Positions 1 to 8,388 of a stretch of DNA of 64,000 nucleotides are shown piece after piece. Location: positions 11,661 to 75,660 of the forward strand of contig DAOI01000011.1 of NCBI GenBank assembly GCA_002501805.1. Reading direction: 5' to 3'. This DNA is from Euryarchaeota archaeon UBA463. Its GTDB lineage: Archaea; Thermoplasmatota; Poseidoniia; Poseidoniales; Thalassarchaeaceae. How positions within the stretch are numbered: the stretch's first letter is position 1; each line of letters opens with the position of its first letter. The notes under the pieces were generated by a model that was not told where the DNA came from, ran no database searches, and saw only the letters and a program-made list of their open reading frames with translations. A program made the position numbers and the translations under genes.

Positions 1-428
1 TTTGGGGTTGAGCAAATGCACAACTTTCCACCATCCTTCACACAAAGCCATGCCCAACCACTACCGAATCTTGTCATTGCGGCATTAGCGAATAATTGTT
101 GGAATGCCTCGAAAGAGCCGAACTCATCATCGATAGCTGAGGCAAGATCACCTTCTGGTCGACCTCCCCCATTAGGGCACATAACTGTCCAGAAAAGCCT
201 GTGATTCCAGAACCCTCCTCCATTATTCCTGACAGATGGATTGTCACTATGATTTGCGAGAAGTTCCTCTATGGACAAATCCTCCATTTCAGTACCCTTA
301 ATGGCTGCATTAAGCTTTGAGGTATAACCCGCATGGTGCTTGCTATGATGAATTTCCATAGTAAGAGAATCAATGTGTGGCTCTAGTGCATCGTAGTCGT
401 AAGATAATTCAGGTAGCTGAAATGTCAT
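1..428 (-). CDS. sod: Fe/Mn superoxide dismutase (C-terminus outside window)
   Basis: Converts superoxide to hydrogen peroxide and oxygen in the cytoplasm. The reading frame on the minus strand opens with MTFQLPELSYDYDALEPHID and then the His-rich segment EIHHSKHHAGY, typical of the N-terminal helical hairpin of Fe/Mn SODs. The second metal-ligand motif follows (GGGFWNHRLFW), then the start of the alpha/beta domain (FGSGWAWL). The last two metal ligands (Asp and His of the DVWEH motif) lie beyond base 1, so Fe versus Mn cannot be judged. I chose the ATG at 428 because it gives the usual family N-terminus; an in-frame ATG at 485 would add 19 residues. It is divergent from the dehydrogenase starting at 510, so the two promoters must share this short gap. 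Confidence 0.93.
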   Translation of the reverse strand, partial: MTFQLPELSYDYDALEPHIDSLTMEIHHSKHHAGYTSKLNAAIKGTEMEDLSIEELLANHSDNPSVRNNGGGFWNHRLFWTVMCPNGGGRPEGDLASAIDDEFGSFEAFQQLFANAAMTRFGSGWAWLCVKDGGKLCICSTP

Positions 429-509
429 GTTATCATATGACCGAAGAGGCGGTATGATATCAATACTACTTCTGGTAAACTTCATCTTAACTATCGCACT
501 CGGGTATCT

Positions 510-1478
510 ATGAGGATAGCTGTTACCGATGGAATAGATGTCAATGCGAAGAAGCATCTGGAAGAATTTGGACATACGGTTTCAGAGAAACACTACAGTA
601 ACGAAGAATTGATTGGTGGCTGTATTAGTGAATATGATATTGTCGTAATCAGAAGTGCAACAAAATTGACTGCGGACGTGATAAAGGCCAATACTGCAAA
701 AGACAGCAAGCTTTCCTTGATAATTAGAGCTGGTGTCGGTGTGGATAACATCGATTTACCTTCTGCCTCGGAGAATTCAGTGCTAGTTTGTAATACTCCA
801 AGCGCATCTACTAATGCAGTTGTTGAGCTGACCATTGGACATCTGATTTCTAGTTGCAGGAATATTTCTAAAGGAGATAGAAAAATGAGGAATGGCGTGT
901 GGGCTAAGAAAGGGTTGCGCGGTTCAGAGTTGCGTGGTAAGAACCTAGGGCTCTTGGGGTATGGAAGAATAGCCAGAGGAGTGGCAGATATTGCAAGATC
1001 TATAGGGATGAAAATTCATGCATATGACCCCTATGTCAAATCCGATCAAAATGGTTGTATGTTTCATGATTCAGTAGAGTCATTGTTCAGTTCTTGTACT
1101 CATGTATCCATACATTGCTTCCTATCTGATGAAACAAGGCATCTAGTAGATTACGATATGATATCCCTGATGCCTCAAAAGGGAGAAGATGGCATTCAAT
1201 GTGGTAATCACATAGTGAATTGCGCACGGGGGGGAATCATCGACGAGGAGGGTATATTCCGCGCAATTAGTAATGGTCAACTCACCACAGCATCTTTGGA
1301 TGTCTTTGAGGTAGAGCCCGCGCTAAAATCTAATTTACTGCAATTAGATGGTTTCCAAGCAACTCCACACATAGGGGCTTCTACTAATGAGGCACAAAGT
1401 CGCATTGGGCATGAGATAGTTTCAATTGTACAATCTCATAGTAAAGGAGAGACTCCTGACTCATGCTTAAACAGATAA
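510..1478 (+). CDS. serA: D-3-phosphoglycerate dehydrogenase-like 2-hydroxyacid dehydrogenase (short form)
   Basis: NAD-dependent D-2-hydroxyacid dehydrogenase of 322 residues. It probably oxidises 3-phosphoglycerate, the first step of serine synthesis. Visible motifs are the nucleotide-binding GYGRIARG around residues 150-157, the catalytic Arg240 in NCARGGI, Glu269 in DVFEVEP and His287 in TPHIG. It ends just after the catalytic domain and lacks the C-terminal ACT or intervening domains of long SerA proteins, so serine feedback control by an ACT domain is not expected. Substrate choice within this superfamily cannot be fixed from sequence alone; hydroxypyruvate or other 2-hydroxyacids are alternatives. 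No other serine-pathway gene is adjacent. Confidence 0.85.
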   Translation: MRIAVTDGIDVNAKKHLEEFGHTVSEKHYSNEELIGGCISEYDIVVIRSATKLTADVIKANTAKDSKLSLIIRAGVGVDNIDLPSASENSVLVCNTPSASTNAVVELTIGHLISSCRNISKGDRKMRNGVWAKKGLRGSELRGKNLGLLGYGRIARGVADIARSIGMKIHAYDPYVKSDQNGCMFHDSVESLFSSCTHVSIHCFLSDETRHLVDYDMISLMPQKGEDGIQCGNHIVNCARGGIIDEEGIFRAISNGQLTTASLDVFEVEPALKSNLLQLDGFQATPHIGASTNEAQSRIGHEIVSIVQSHSKGETPDSCLNR

Positions 1479-1486
1479 TTGCATAA

Positions 1487-3964
1487 TTACTTGACAATGC
1501 TGTGCATTGTAGTGAGGGATGTTTGTAAATCAACTAAACTAGAAGGTACCTCAACGTCAGAAATTTCCGATTTCAGAGATAGGCCTCGATCTTTCTTCAT
1601 CTTCCAAATTCTAGAGTTGAAATCAATTAAATCGTCTGTTATAGAAAGATATGGTGCAACATCGACGATTTCCGTTACTGCTAGACTAGGGAATTTTCTG
1701 ATATCCACGGCGCTGTGTTCGTAGAGAGTAGTTGAAAGATAATCTGTGAAAAATGGACATACGGGAGAAAATACCGTCAATATATCTCTTACAATTCTAT
1801 GCAACGTCCAAGTTGCGGAAATATCCCCATCATACAATCTAGACTTGGACATCTCGAGCCAATGACCGGGGAATATTCCGGTAGAGAATGCTTTAATCGA
1901 CTGTGTAGCACTGTAGATATCCATCTTTTCCCATGAATTTCTTACACTCTGCATCATTTCATCGAATTCCGATAATATCCATAAGTCCTCAAAAGCCAAA
2001 TCATTTGGTGACGAATCAAGAGACTTAGGAACTTCAAATTGACTAGCTAATCTTGCTATATTGAACATTTTTGTCAACACACCGAAATACTTCGACTCTA
2101 TTTCTTCTGGATTGATATGGAAATCGTCTCCAACCTGGGCGTCACATGCCTTCCAAAGTCTGAAACACTCACTACCAATTTTGTTAGCCTTGAGTGAAAC
2201 CTGCTTACCTTCTGGGCCTTTGATCTTCCATGATCCAGTACGTCCCCCTGCTCCACATTCCAAAACAGAGTCAGCATCAATTCCATTTCCTAGAGACTTT
2301 GACATCTTTCTTCCCCATGGATCCATTCCTAGCCCATCTATCCAGACGCTTTCAAAGGCCGGCTTGTCGAACAATAATGCACTCTTGAGCATGGTATAAT
2401 ATAGCCATGTTCTAACAATTTCTTTACCCTGTGGCCTCAACGCTGTTGGGAATGCCCTTTCAAACATGTCCGGGTTACTGATGTAACCACTAACATACAA
2501 GTTAGAGTTTGAGGAGTCCATCCACGTATCGAATACTTTGGTCTCACCCGATAGAGTTCCTAGTGAATCAGCAATTTCATCATACAGGCCTATAAATTCC
2601 CTATTTACTCTGTCTAGAACCTCGGAGCCTTTCGGAGGAGAATCTCTCCATGGCTGAACATAAGATCCGTTAGGAGGAACAACAACCTTAGAGGCATCTT
2701 CTGAGTACCATATGGGAACCTCAGTATGGTACCACCTCCTCCTGCTTATGGGCCAGTCTATGGAAATACCTTCCATCCAATCGAAAAGAAATTGCTTATT
2801 TCTCTCAGGAACGAAATTACACTGAGCAGTTATCTCCGATAGCCTGTCAATAACATGTGTTTGCCTAACATACCATTCTTTCAGTAGAATGATTTCCACG
2901 GGATTTCCCCCTCTCTCGCTAACTGGAATTTCTTGCATCCTTCTATTCGAGGACTGCATTTTCCCAGATTGCTCTAGAATCTCTATTGCCTTGTTCCTAG
3001 CATCTAGGACATTCAAACCCTGTAAAGGACCTGAAATTTCTGTCAACTTTCCATCCAAATCGATGGCGACAAACGGCTTAAGTGAAAGCTCTCTAAATAT
3101 TGAAACATCATTTTGATCTCCAAAAGAGCAGACCATCAATACTCCACTACCGAAATCTGACTTTACCGATGGATGGGTCATTATCTCCACAGTATTCGAT
3201 CTGCCGTTTACATCAATGGGCAATATCACTCTATTGCCAACCAAATGCTGATATCTCTCATCATCAGGATGAACCATTACGACTCCACAGGCACAAATTA
3301 ACTCTGGCCTGGTAGTAGATATCACAAGCTCTTCGCCATCTTCAGTTTTCCAGATTATGTCACATAGAAGTGTCTCTCTTGTAACTCTCTGAACCTCAGC
3401 ATCCGCGATTGTTGTGCCCTCAACTGGATCGTAAATATTAGGCCTTAAGTCTTCAATAATATCTCCTCTCTTGAACAAATCAACAAAGATCGATTGAGTT
3501 ACTGACCTATATTCTGGATCATCTGTCAGATACTCATTTTGATAATCACAAGATAGTCCCACTCTTTTTGCAATATGCCTCATTTCTTGAGTATAGACTT
3601 CTATTGTGTCCTTACAAAGATCAATGAACTCCCCTCTCTCATACGTCCGCATTTTCTTTCCAGTTTTCTTCTCCACAGTAAACTCGATATTGATTCCATT
3701 CCTATCAACTCCCCATGGAAATAGCACCTCTTTACCGATTAATCTCTGGCTTCTAGCGATCACATCTATCATGCTATACTGAGCTACAGCTCCAATATGC
3801 CATGTTCCACTAGGATAGGGAGGAGGAGTATCTATTACGAAGAGCTCTTTTTCACTATTAGGATTGAAAGAATATCTAGATGGATTGGAATCATAATGTG
3901 ACTCTTGAATCCTTTTTTCTAGATCTATGGTCCACCTCTTATCGGTGATCTTTGGGTCTCCCAT
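1487..3964 (-). CDS. valS: Valyl-tRNA synthetase, archaeal type
   Basis: Class I aminoacyl-tRNA synthetase that charges tRNA-Val, 825 residues. The HIGH-type signature appears as WHIGA (residues 55-59) after PPPYPSG. The editing (CP1) domain contains STTRPEL near 216-222 and the VHPDDERY motif characteristic of ValS. DWPISRRRWYHTEVPIWY (403-420) is the archaeal ValS form, and KMSKS lies at 553-557. The last position of HIGH is Ala rather than His. The C-terminal anticodon-binding domain is present but short, and the long C-terminal coiled coil of bacterial ValS is missing. It converges with the dehydrogenase at 510-1478 with an 8 bp gap, so termination must be tight there. Confidence 0.93.
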   Translation of the reverse strand: MGDPKITDKRWTIDLEKRIQESHYDSNPSRYSFNPNSEKELFVIDTPPPYPSGTWHIGAVAQYSMIDVIARSQRLIGKEVLFPWGVDRNGINIEFTVEKKTGKKMRTYERGEFIDLCKDTIEVYTQEMRHIAKRVGLSCDYQNEYLTDDPEYRSVTQSIFVDLFKRGDIIEDLRPNIYDPVEGTTIADAEVQRVTRETLLCDIIWKTEDGEELVISTTRPELICACGVVMVHPDDERYQHLVGNRVILPIDVNGRSNTVEIMTHPSVKSDFGSGVLMVCSFGDQNDVSIFRELSLKPFVAIDLDGKLTEISGPLQGLNVLDARNKAIEILEQSGKMQSSNRRMQEIPVSERGGNPVEIILLKEWYVRQTHVIDRLSEITAQCNFVPERNKQFLFDWMEGISIDWPISRRRWYHTEVPIWYSEDASKVVVPPNGSYVQPWRDSPPKGSEVLDRVNREFIGLYDEIADSLGTLSGETKVFDTWMDSSNSNLYVSGYISNPDMFERAFPTALRPQGKEIVRTWLYYTMLKSALLFDKPAFESVWIDGLGMDPWGRKMSKSLGNGIDADSVLECGAGGRTGSWKIKGPEGKQVSLKANKIGSECFRLWKACDAQVGDDFHINPEEIESKYFGVLTKMFNIARLASQFEVPKSLDSSPNDLAFEDLWILSEFDEMMQSVRNSWEKMDIYSATQSIKAFSTGIFPGHWLEMSKSRLYDGDISATWTLHRIVRDILTVFSPVCPFFTDYLSTTLYEHSAVDIRKFPSLAVTEIVDVAPYLSITDDLIDFNSRIWKMKKDRGLSLKSEISDVEVPSSLVDLQTSLTTMHSIVK

Positions 3965-4101
3965 ATGGCAACTCTGTTATGCGCCTGAGAACACTCATTA
4001 TTCACTGTTGCCGAATTATTCAGAACCGATAATATTGCATTTGCGATTAACTAAACAGCGTGGGGTTGAAGTCCCTTCGGTACTCGCAGAGGTACGGTAT
4101 C

Positions 4102-7101
4102 ATGACAGAGCGGGATAAGGATTCTAGTTCCTCGTTGCCTGAAGTACTGGAGTCACTAGCACGTACCCCAGAAGATACCCTTACATATTTACGAGGCAAG
4201 GCATCAGATTTTGACTCTAAAAAAGTGCTGAGCTCCATAAGGAGGTCCCCTGTAACAATAAAGCGTGCCTTGGTAGACTCAACAGTAAGCGATCTTATTA
4301 CGAAGGTGCCGGTTATTACTGTGATTTTATGTCTCACAGTCACAGCTTTATTGGGTAGACATTCTGGTATTCTCGACTGTAGAGATGGATTCGAAAATGA
4401 CTATTGCGATGAAGAGGGAGCACTCAATGTCAATGGAGATATGGCAGTATACTTGCCTGTAGGCTCGGATGTACAGAGAGACATAGAGAATGTTGAAACT
4501 AATTGGACAACTAATGTTATGGTAATTTATGTCGAATCTGAGAAGACTGGTGTTGATCAGTTGCCGATACTTAAACAGATAGACAAAGTCGAGAGTGCCT
4601 TAAACACAGTCAGAGACGATAAGGGACAGGAGGATTTCGTGATTTACGTGCTATCTGTATCGACAGTGGTCAAGGAAGTAAATTCTAGTGGAGGAAGGGT
4701 AGTCAAGGCTTTCTTCTCCGGAATAGCTGAAGCCACAGGTAGTGACGAGTTCTCGCAGCAGGTTGATGATCTGGTAGATGAACAGTCGAATTTAATCGGT
4801 GACTACTCAATACCAGATGAGCAGGAGAGAGTTGATCAAATCCTAGGAGAGATGCCGCAAAACGCCCTAGACAAACTAGTAAGGGACGTGGGTAAGGGCA
4901 ACACAGTAGAAGCTGGATACTGGAATAGAGCGGTTATCATCATTGGAATCAGTAGTAATCTGGATCTAAATGGAGATGGGGAAGACGACACTACAATTTC
5001 AAAAATTATAGAGGATACACAAGCAACAATCGACCTTATTTCAGAGGAAAATAACTGGATATGTAAAGACTCTAATGGCAATGAAGTGGATCCTGAGTCT
5101 GACGAGGGTTCGGAAATTTGCGATGGTACTGAGCTAGGACTAAAGATGACTCTTACTGGCCCCGTACCACTCACTAACGCCATTACCGAGAAATCATTTC
5201 AGCTATTCTGGCAGGTATTCCCAGTTGGGGTAGTGATAGTAGCGTTCGGACTGTTCTTATTCCACTGTGATCTGTTACAGACTGGAAGAATTAGATGGGT
5301 CCAAGGGGTCAAGACGCTAATTATATCCGGCCTACCTACATTATGTTCGGTATGGATAACTCTTGGTTTCATTGGTTATACAGATTATGAAGTTACTATG
5401 ACAGTGATTATCGTCGGGCCAATAGTTCTGGCTCTTGGCGTATCTTATGGATTACACATTACTAACCGTTATGCGGAAGCTAAAGGATCACCTAGGGAGA
5501 AGATGTCTGAAGCCATTAGCTCCACTGGGAGGGCGGTTCTTTTATCCGCACTAACTACGATTATTGGATTCATTTCCCTGGTATTTGTTCCGATGAAACC
5601 TATCCAAACCATAGGTTTCGCATTATCGGGCGGTATCGTTGTGGTATACCTGATGACTATGCTAATGGTGCCTAATCTAACAATGATGCTGGACCTGAAG
5701 AAGCCCTCACATCCGCCTCCTAAAGTATTCCAAGGTGCTGTAGGTGTGCCAATTAAATGGACAAGGGTAACGCTAGTTATTTTCATGATGGCAATGGTAA
5801 TGTCTGCAGGTTACAATAGGCCCAATGTCGAAGAAAATATCGATTTACTAAAGATGGCACCTGCGGGAGTAGATGCTGTAGATAAAATGGGCATCTACTC
5901 TGAAGAATTTAATGCGGGACAACCAGGCTTCCTACTGATAGAGTCGGATATTTATGCAGATCCGGACCCTATACCGGAAGCTGGTGCTCAGAAAGATCCC
6001 TTTTCCAATCTTAAGGGTATTGAGCAGCTAGAAACAAAATGTAACTCTGTAGATAATACTACAGCTGTATCTATTGTTTTCCTGATGAAAGCAATAGGGG
6101 TAGGTGTGAATATATCGGGTACGCCAGTTAGTGACTTAGTACCAGATGATCTCGGGCCAATCAATGATGTAGCGGAACTAATTTTCGATAGGGAGCAGAC
6201 AGGAAATCTATCATTTTGGAGTGCTCTCAACTATCTCGACCTACAAGATACTGGTGGTGTGCAATCTCAGAATTTCTTAATTTATGTATTCTATGAAAGT
6301 ATGACGCTTGAGATGAGGGAATTATTTATTTCACCAGATTATGATAGGAGTCTGATATACATCGATATGCCTTTCATGGATGTACAGAGTACCACTCTAG
6401 CAGTAGATGAAGTAAACCGCTACGCTGAAGAGGAGAAGGACGGGGCTGTAACATCAAGCACATTAATTGGAGTAGCTTCCATAACAATAGAAGTTAACAA
6501 TTTAATTGTAGACTCACAATGGTCATCTCTCGGGTTTGCACTATTATTCACAGTACTCACTCTAGCCTTAGTATTCAGAGATGTCAGATATGCTATTCTG
6601 ACGACACTTCCTGTAGGATTTACGGTAATGATGCAATGGCTAGCAATGGATGGACTCGATGTTGATCTTTCCCTAATTACAGTGATGATTGGGTCCATTT
6701 TAGTAGGGGTAGGGGTTGACTTCTCAATACATATAGCTAACAGAATTAAGGAGCAGGGAGGTACAATTGAGGCCATACAGACAGCATGTGCCAGTACTGG
6801 GTTAAGTCTGTTTGAAGCTACAACTGTTACTGCTGGTGGGCTAACATGTGCTTATCTAATTCCAATTGAAGCTATCAAGCCGTTTATCACTGTAATTATA
6901 CTTCTACTGCTGGTTGCCGCGATATCAGCACTAATATTATTGCCGGCTATATTCACAGCTATGATAAAAGCGAATTTAGGCTTAACTGGGGGCGTCAGTA
7001 CAATGGTAAAAACCGCTGGACTTCGAAGAGCAATAGCAAGAGATGAAGCAGATACGATTGACGCGGCAATAATACTGGGCTCTACAGATGATGCGTGGTG
7101 A
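4102..7101 (+). CDS. RND/MMPL-superfamily exporter-like membrane protein
   Basis: Large polytopic membrane protein of 999 residues organised as two repeats. Each repeat has one N-terminal transmembrane helix, a large external domain and a five-helix bundle. Family hallmarks are the paired helix motifs LGVSYGLHITNRYAE and VGVGVDFSIHIANRIKE, which carry the polar helix-4 residues of RND, MMPL and sterol-sensing-type proteins. I took the ATG at 4102, which has AGAGGT about 9 bases upstream; a GTG at 4060 would add 14 residues. Such proteins usually move hydrophobic or amphiphilic molecules outward, powered by the proton gradient. The cargo is unknown, and no membrane-fusion partner is nearby, as expected for a cell without an outer membrane. 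Confidence 0.85.
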   Translation: MTERDKDSSSSLPEVLESLARTPEDTLTYLRGKASDFDSKKVLSSIRRSPVTIKRALVDSTVSDLITKVPVITVILCLTVTALLGRHSGILDCRDGFENDYCDEEGALNVNGDMAVYLPVGSDVQRDIENVETNWTTNVMVIYVESEKTGVDQLPILKQIDKVESALNTVRDDKGQEDFVIYVLSVSTVVKEVNSSGGRVVKAFFSGIAEATGSDEFSQQVDDLVDEQSNLIGDYSIPDEQERVDQILGEMPQNALDKLVRDVGKGNTVEAGYWNRAVIIIGISSNLDLNGDGEDDTTISKIIEDTQATIDLISEENNWICKDSNGNEVDPESDEGSEICDGTELGLKMTLTGPVPLTNAITEKSFQLFWQVFPVGVVIVAFGLFLFHCDLLQTGRIRWVQGVKTLIISGLPTLCSVWITLGFIGYTDYEVTMTVIIVGPIVLALGVSYGLHITNRYAEAKGSPREKMSEAISSTGRAVLLSALTTIIGFISLVFVPMKPIQTIGFALSGGIVVVYLMTMLMVPNLTMMLDLKKPSHPPPKVFQGAVGVPIKWTRVTLVIFMMAMVMSAGYNRPNVEENIDLLKMAPAGVDAVDKMGIYSEEFNAGQPGFLLIESDIYADPDPIPEAGAQKDPFSNLKGIEQLETKCNSVDNTTAVSIVFLMKAIGVGVNISGTPVSDLVPDDLGPINDVAELIFDREQTGNLSFWSALNYLDLQDTGGVQSQNFLIYVFYESMTLEMRELFISPDYDRSLIYIDMPFMDVQSTTLAVDEVNRYAEEEKDGAVTSSTLIGVASITIEVNNLIVDSQWSSLGFALLFTVLTLALVFRDVRYAILTTLPVGFTVMMQWLAMDGLDVDLSLITVMIGSILVGVGVDFSIHIANRIKEQGGTIEAIQTACASTGLSLFEATTVTAGGLTCAYLIPIEAIKPFITVIILLLLVAAISALILLPAIFTAMIKANLGLTGGVSTMVKTAGLRRAIARDEADTIDAAIILGSTDDAW

Positions 7102-7134
7102 AACGTTGATTTGCGTACTCCCTCACGGCAAATC

Positions 7135-7608
7135 ATGACGAGTTACTGGCTGATGAAGAGTGAACCACATGTTTACCCATGGGACCAACTAAAAATTGAT
7201 GGTCGTACCCATTGGGATGGAGTAAGAAACTATCAGGCAAGGAACATTATGAGGGACGATATGTCAATTGGTGATTTAGTTCTATTTTACCATTCGAATT
7301 GTAAGCCACCACACATAGCTGGAGTGGCTAGAGTTTGTAAGGGTGCATATCCTGATTTTACAGCTCAGGATACAGAATCAAAATATTTCGATCCAAAGGC
7401 GTCCCCGGAAAATCCTAGATGGGTAATGGTTGATATTGAACCTGTGTATGATTTGAATCCAGTAAGCCTACCCGAATTAAGAACGAATGGTGCTTTGGAA
7501 GGTATGCCACTACTAAGAAAAGGACAGCGATTATCAGTCCAGCCCGTATCAAAAGAACATTTTTCCATAGTTTGCAATATGGGTGGTTTGGAAAATAATC
7601 TGTTGTAG
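7135..7608 (+). CDS. EVE (PUA-like) domain protein
   Basis: Small protein of about 157 residues, the usual length of a single EVE domain. The N-terminus YWLMKSEPHVYPWDQL, the WDGVRNYQARNIMR motif and the GDLVLFYHS segment are diagnostic. EVE domains belong to the PUA-like fold and are thought to read modified bases in RNA or DNA, so a role in RNA modification sensing is likely but untested here. The start chosen is the ATG at 7135 because it gives the canonical family N-terminus; a TTG at 7111 is possible. Its 3' end faces the SRP RNA gene transcribed from the opposite strand, so the two may overlap at their 3' ends. Confidence 0.88.
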   Translation: MTSYWLMKSEPHVYPWDQLKIDGRTHWDGVRNYQARNIMRDDMSIGDLVLFYHSNCKPPHIAGVARVCKGAYPDFTAQDTESKYFDPKASPENPRWVMVDIEPVYDLNPVSLPELRTNGALEGMPLLRKGQRLSVQPVSKEHFSIVCNMGGLENNLL

Positions 7609-7619
7609 ATTGATGGGCA

Positions 7620-7868
7620 TGTCCTCGGTGGACGTTCGTCACCAATGCGGATTTTACGTCAGTCTTCTCAGCCCCGCTTCCCCAAGGCATCCAGCATCCC
7701 CGGTCGGGCTGCTCGCTTCCGCGCCTGACCTGGTTCCCGGGCATAGGATGGTCTGATGTTCCCTCCGGATCATCACTCCAACAACCTGCATCTCTTGGGG
7801 GCGAGGCGTCGTAGTTAACCGACGAGTCCACAATGGCTCGTTTACGCCGCCCTCGGACTTCAGGTCAC
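7620..7868 (-). ncRNA. ffs: Signal recognition particle 7S RNA
   Basis: RNA scaffold of the signal recognition particle, which targets membrane and secreted proteins to the Sec translocon. Read on the minus strand it contains the universally conserved helix 8 core, CAGGTCAGGCGCGGAAGC followed by GAGCAGCC, with its GGAA tetraloop. Before this lies a hairpin closed by a GGAG tetraloop (stem GATGATCC/GGAACATC, about 7741-7770), the archaeal helix 6 that binds SRP19. A 7 bp helix 5 segment pairs CCCCAAG (7794-7800) with CTTGGGG (about 7680-7686). The 5' end is set from a TATA box near 7890; the 3' end is approximate. The GC content is clearly higher than in neighbouring genes, as expected for a structured RNA. 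Confidence 0.9.
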
Positions 7869-7883
7869 CATTTTCGACGATTT

Positions 7884-7894
7884 GTGAAAAATAG
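7884..7894 (-). promoter_or_regulatory. TATA box of the SRP RNA gene
   Basis: On the minus strand the sequence reads CTATTTTTCAC. This A/T-rich box lies about 25 bases before the presumed 5' end of the 7S RNA near 7866, the normal archaeal TATA spacing. Inference from position and composition only. Confidence 0.5.
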
Positions 7895-7904
7895 AGTACG
7901 TCAA

Positions 7905-7932
7905 CACCCCCCCTAGCCCATATGCCGGGGTG
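7905..7932 (-). terminator. Hairpin between ccmE and the SRP RNA, possible terminator
   Basis: A perfect 6 bp inverted repeat, CACCCC at 7905-7910 and GGGGTG at 7927-7932, can form a stem with a 16-base loop. On the minus strand it follows the end of ccmE and precedes the T-rich run at 7888-7893. It could end the ccmE transcript or insulate the SRP promoter. Archaeal termination usually depends on the U-tract and not on the hairpin, so the role is uncertain. Confidence 0.3.
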
Positions 7933-7959
7933 AGAGCGTCCATTTCAAAGAATCGGGAG

Positions 7960-8343
7960 TCATTCTGCCGAGACATACTTCGAAGGGCATCCTGTTTGGA
8001 TCTCCTTGGCTTCTAGAGTCCAAGCACCTGAATCATAGATTAACAGTCCTTTTACAGCAATTGTCTTACCCTCATTGAAGCCATCTGGAACAGCGGTTCC
8101 AGAGAAATCTACAAACAGTTCATGTTCTATGCCCATGAGGATGAATGTATAGTTCTCAGAATCAATTGAACCATTGGCTATTTCGCCCCTGAGATGTACT
8201 TGCCCTTCGAATTCATCAGGATTATCCATTACTTCGTCTACGAAGTATTGGGTCTGAGGATCTACTGTAGCCAGCATCATAACTACTAGAACTAAAATCG
8301 AGCCGCCTACGGCAAGTAGCCTGTTAGTTCGTGTCAGGGCCAT
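7960..8343 (-). CDS. ccmE: CcmE-like haem chaperone (CxxxY type)
   Basis: Small membrane-anchored protein of 127 residues with one N-terminal transmembrane helix (about residues 9-26) and an external OB-fold domain, the layout of the cytochrome c maturation haem chaperone CcmE. Near the C-terminus it has GCPSKY, giving a Cys119-x3-Tyr123 haem-attachment motif in place of the HxxxY of classical bacterial CcmE. The CxxxY variant is known from Desulfovibrio and archaea. It implies a type I-like cytochrome c maturation pathway, but no other ccm gene is in this window. Length and fold fit; the haem role is inferred from the motif. Confidence 0.75.
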   Translation of the reverse strand: MALTRTNRLLAVGGSILVLVVMMLATVDPQTQYFVDEVMDNPDEFEGQVHLRGEIANGSIDSENYTFILMGIEHELFVDFSGTAVPDGFNEGKTIAVKGLLIYDSGAWTLEAKEIQTGCPSKYVSAE

Positions 8344-8388
8344 GAATATTGGACTTGAGTTTACTTGAAGACAGTTTCTGAGTAATCA

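Noticed and set aside
7415..7831. 138-residue open frame on the minus strand over the EVE gene end and the SRP RNA
   Set aside because: It lies on top of the conserved SRP RNA helices and antisense to EVE; its composition is that of a chance frame in GC-rich RNA sequence.
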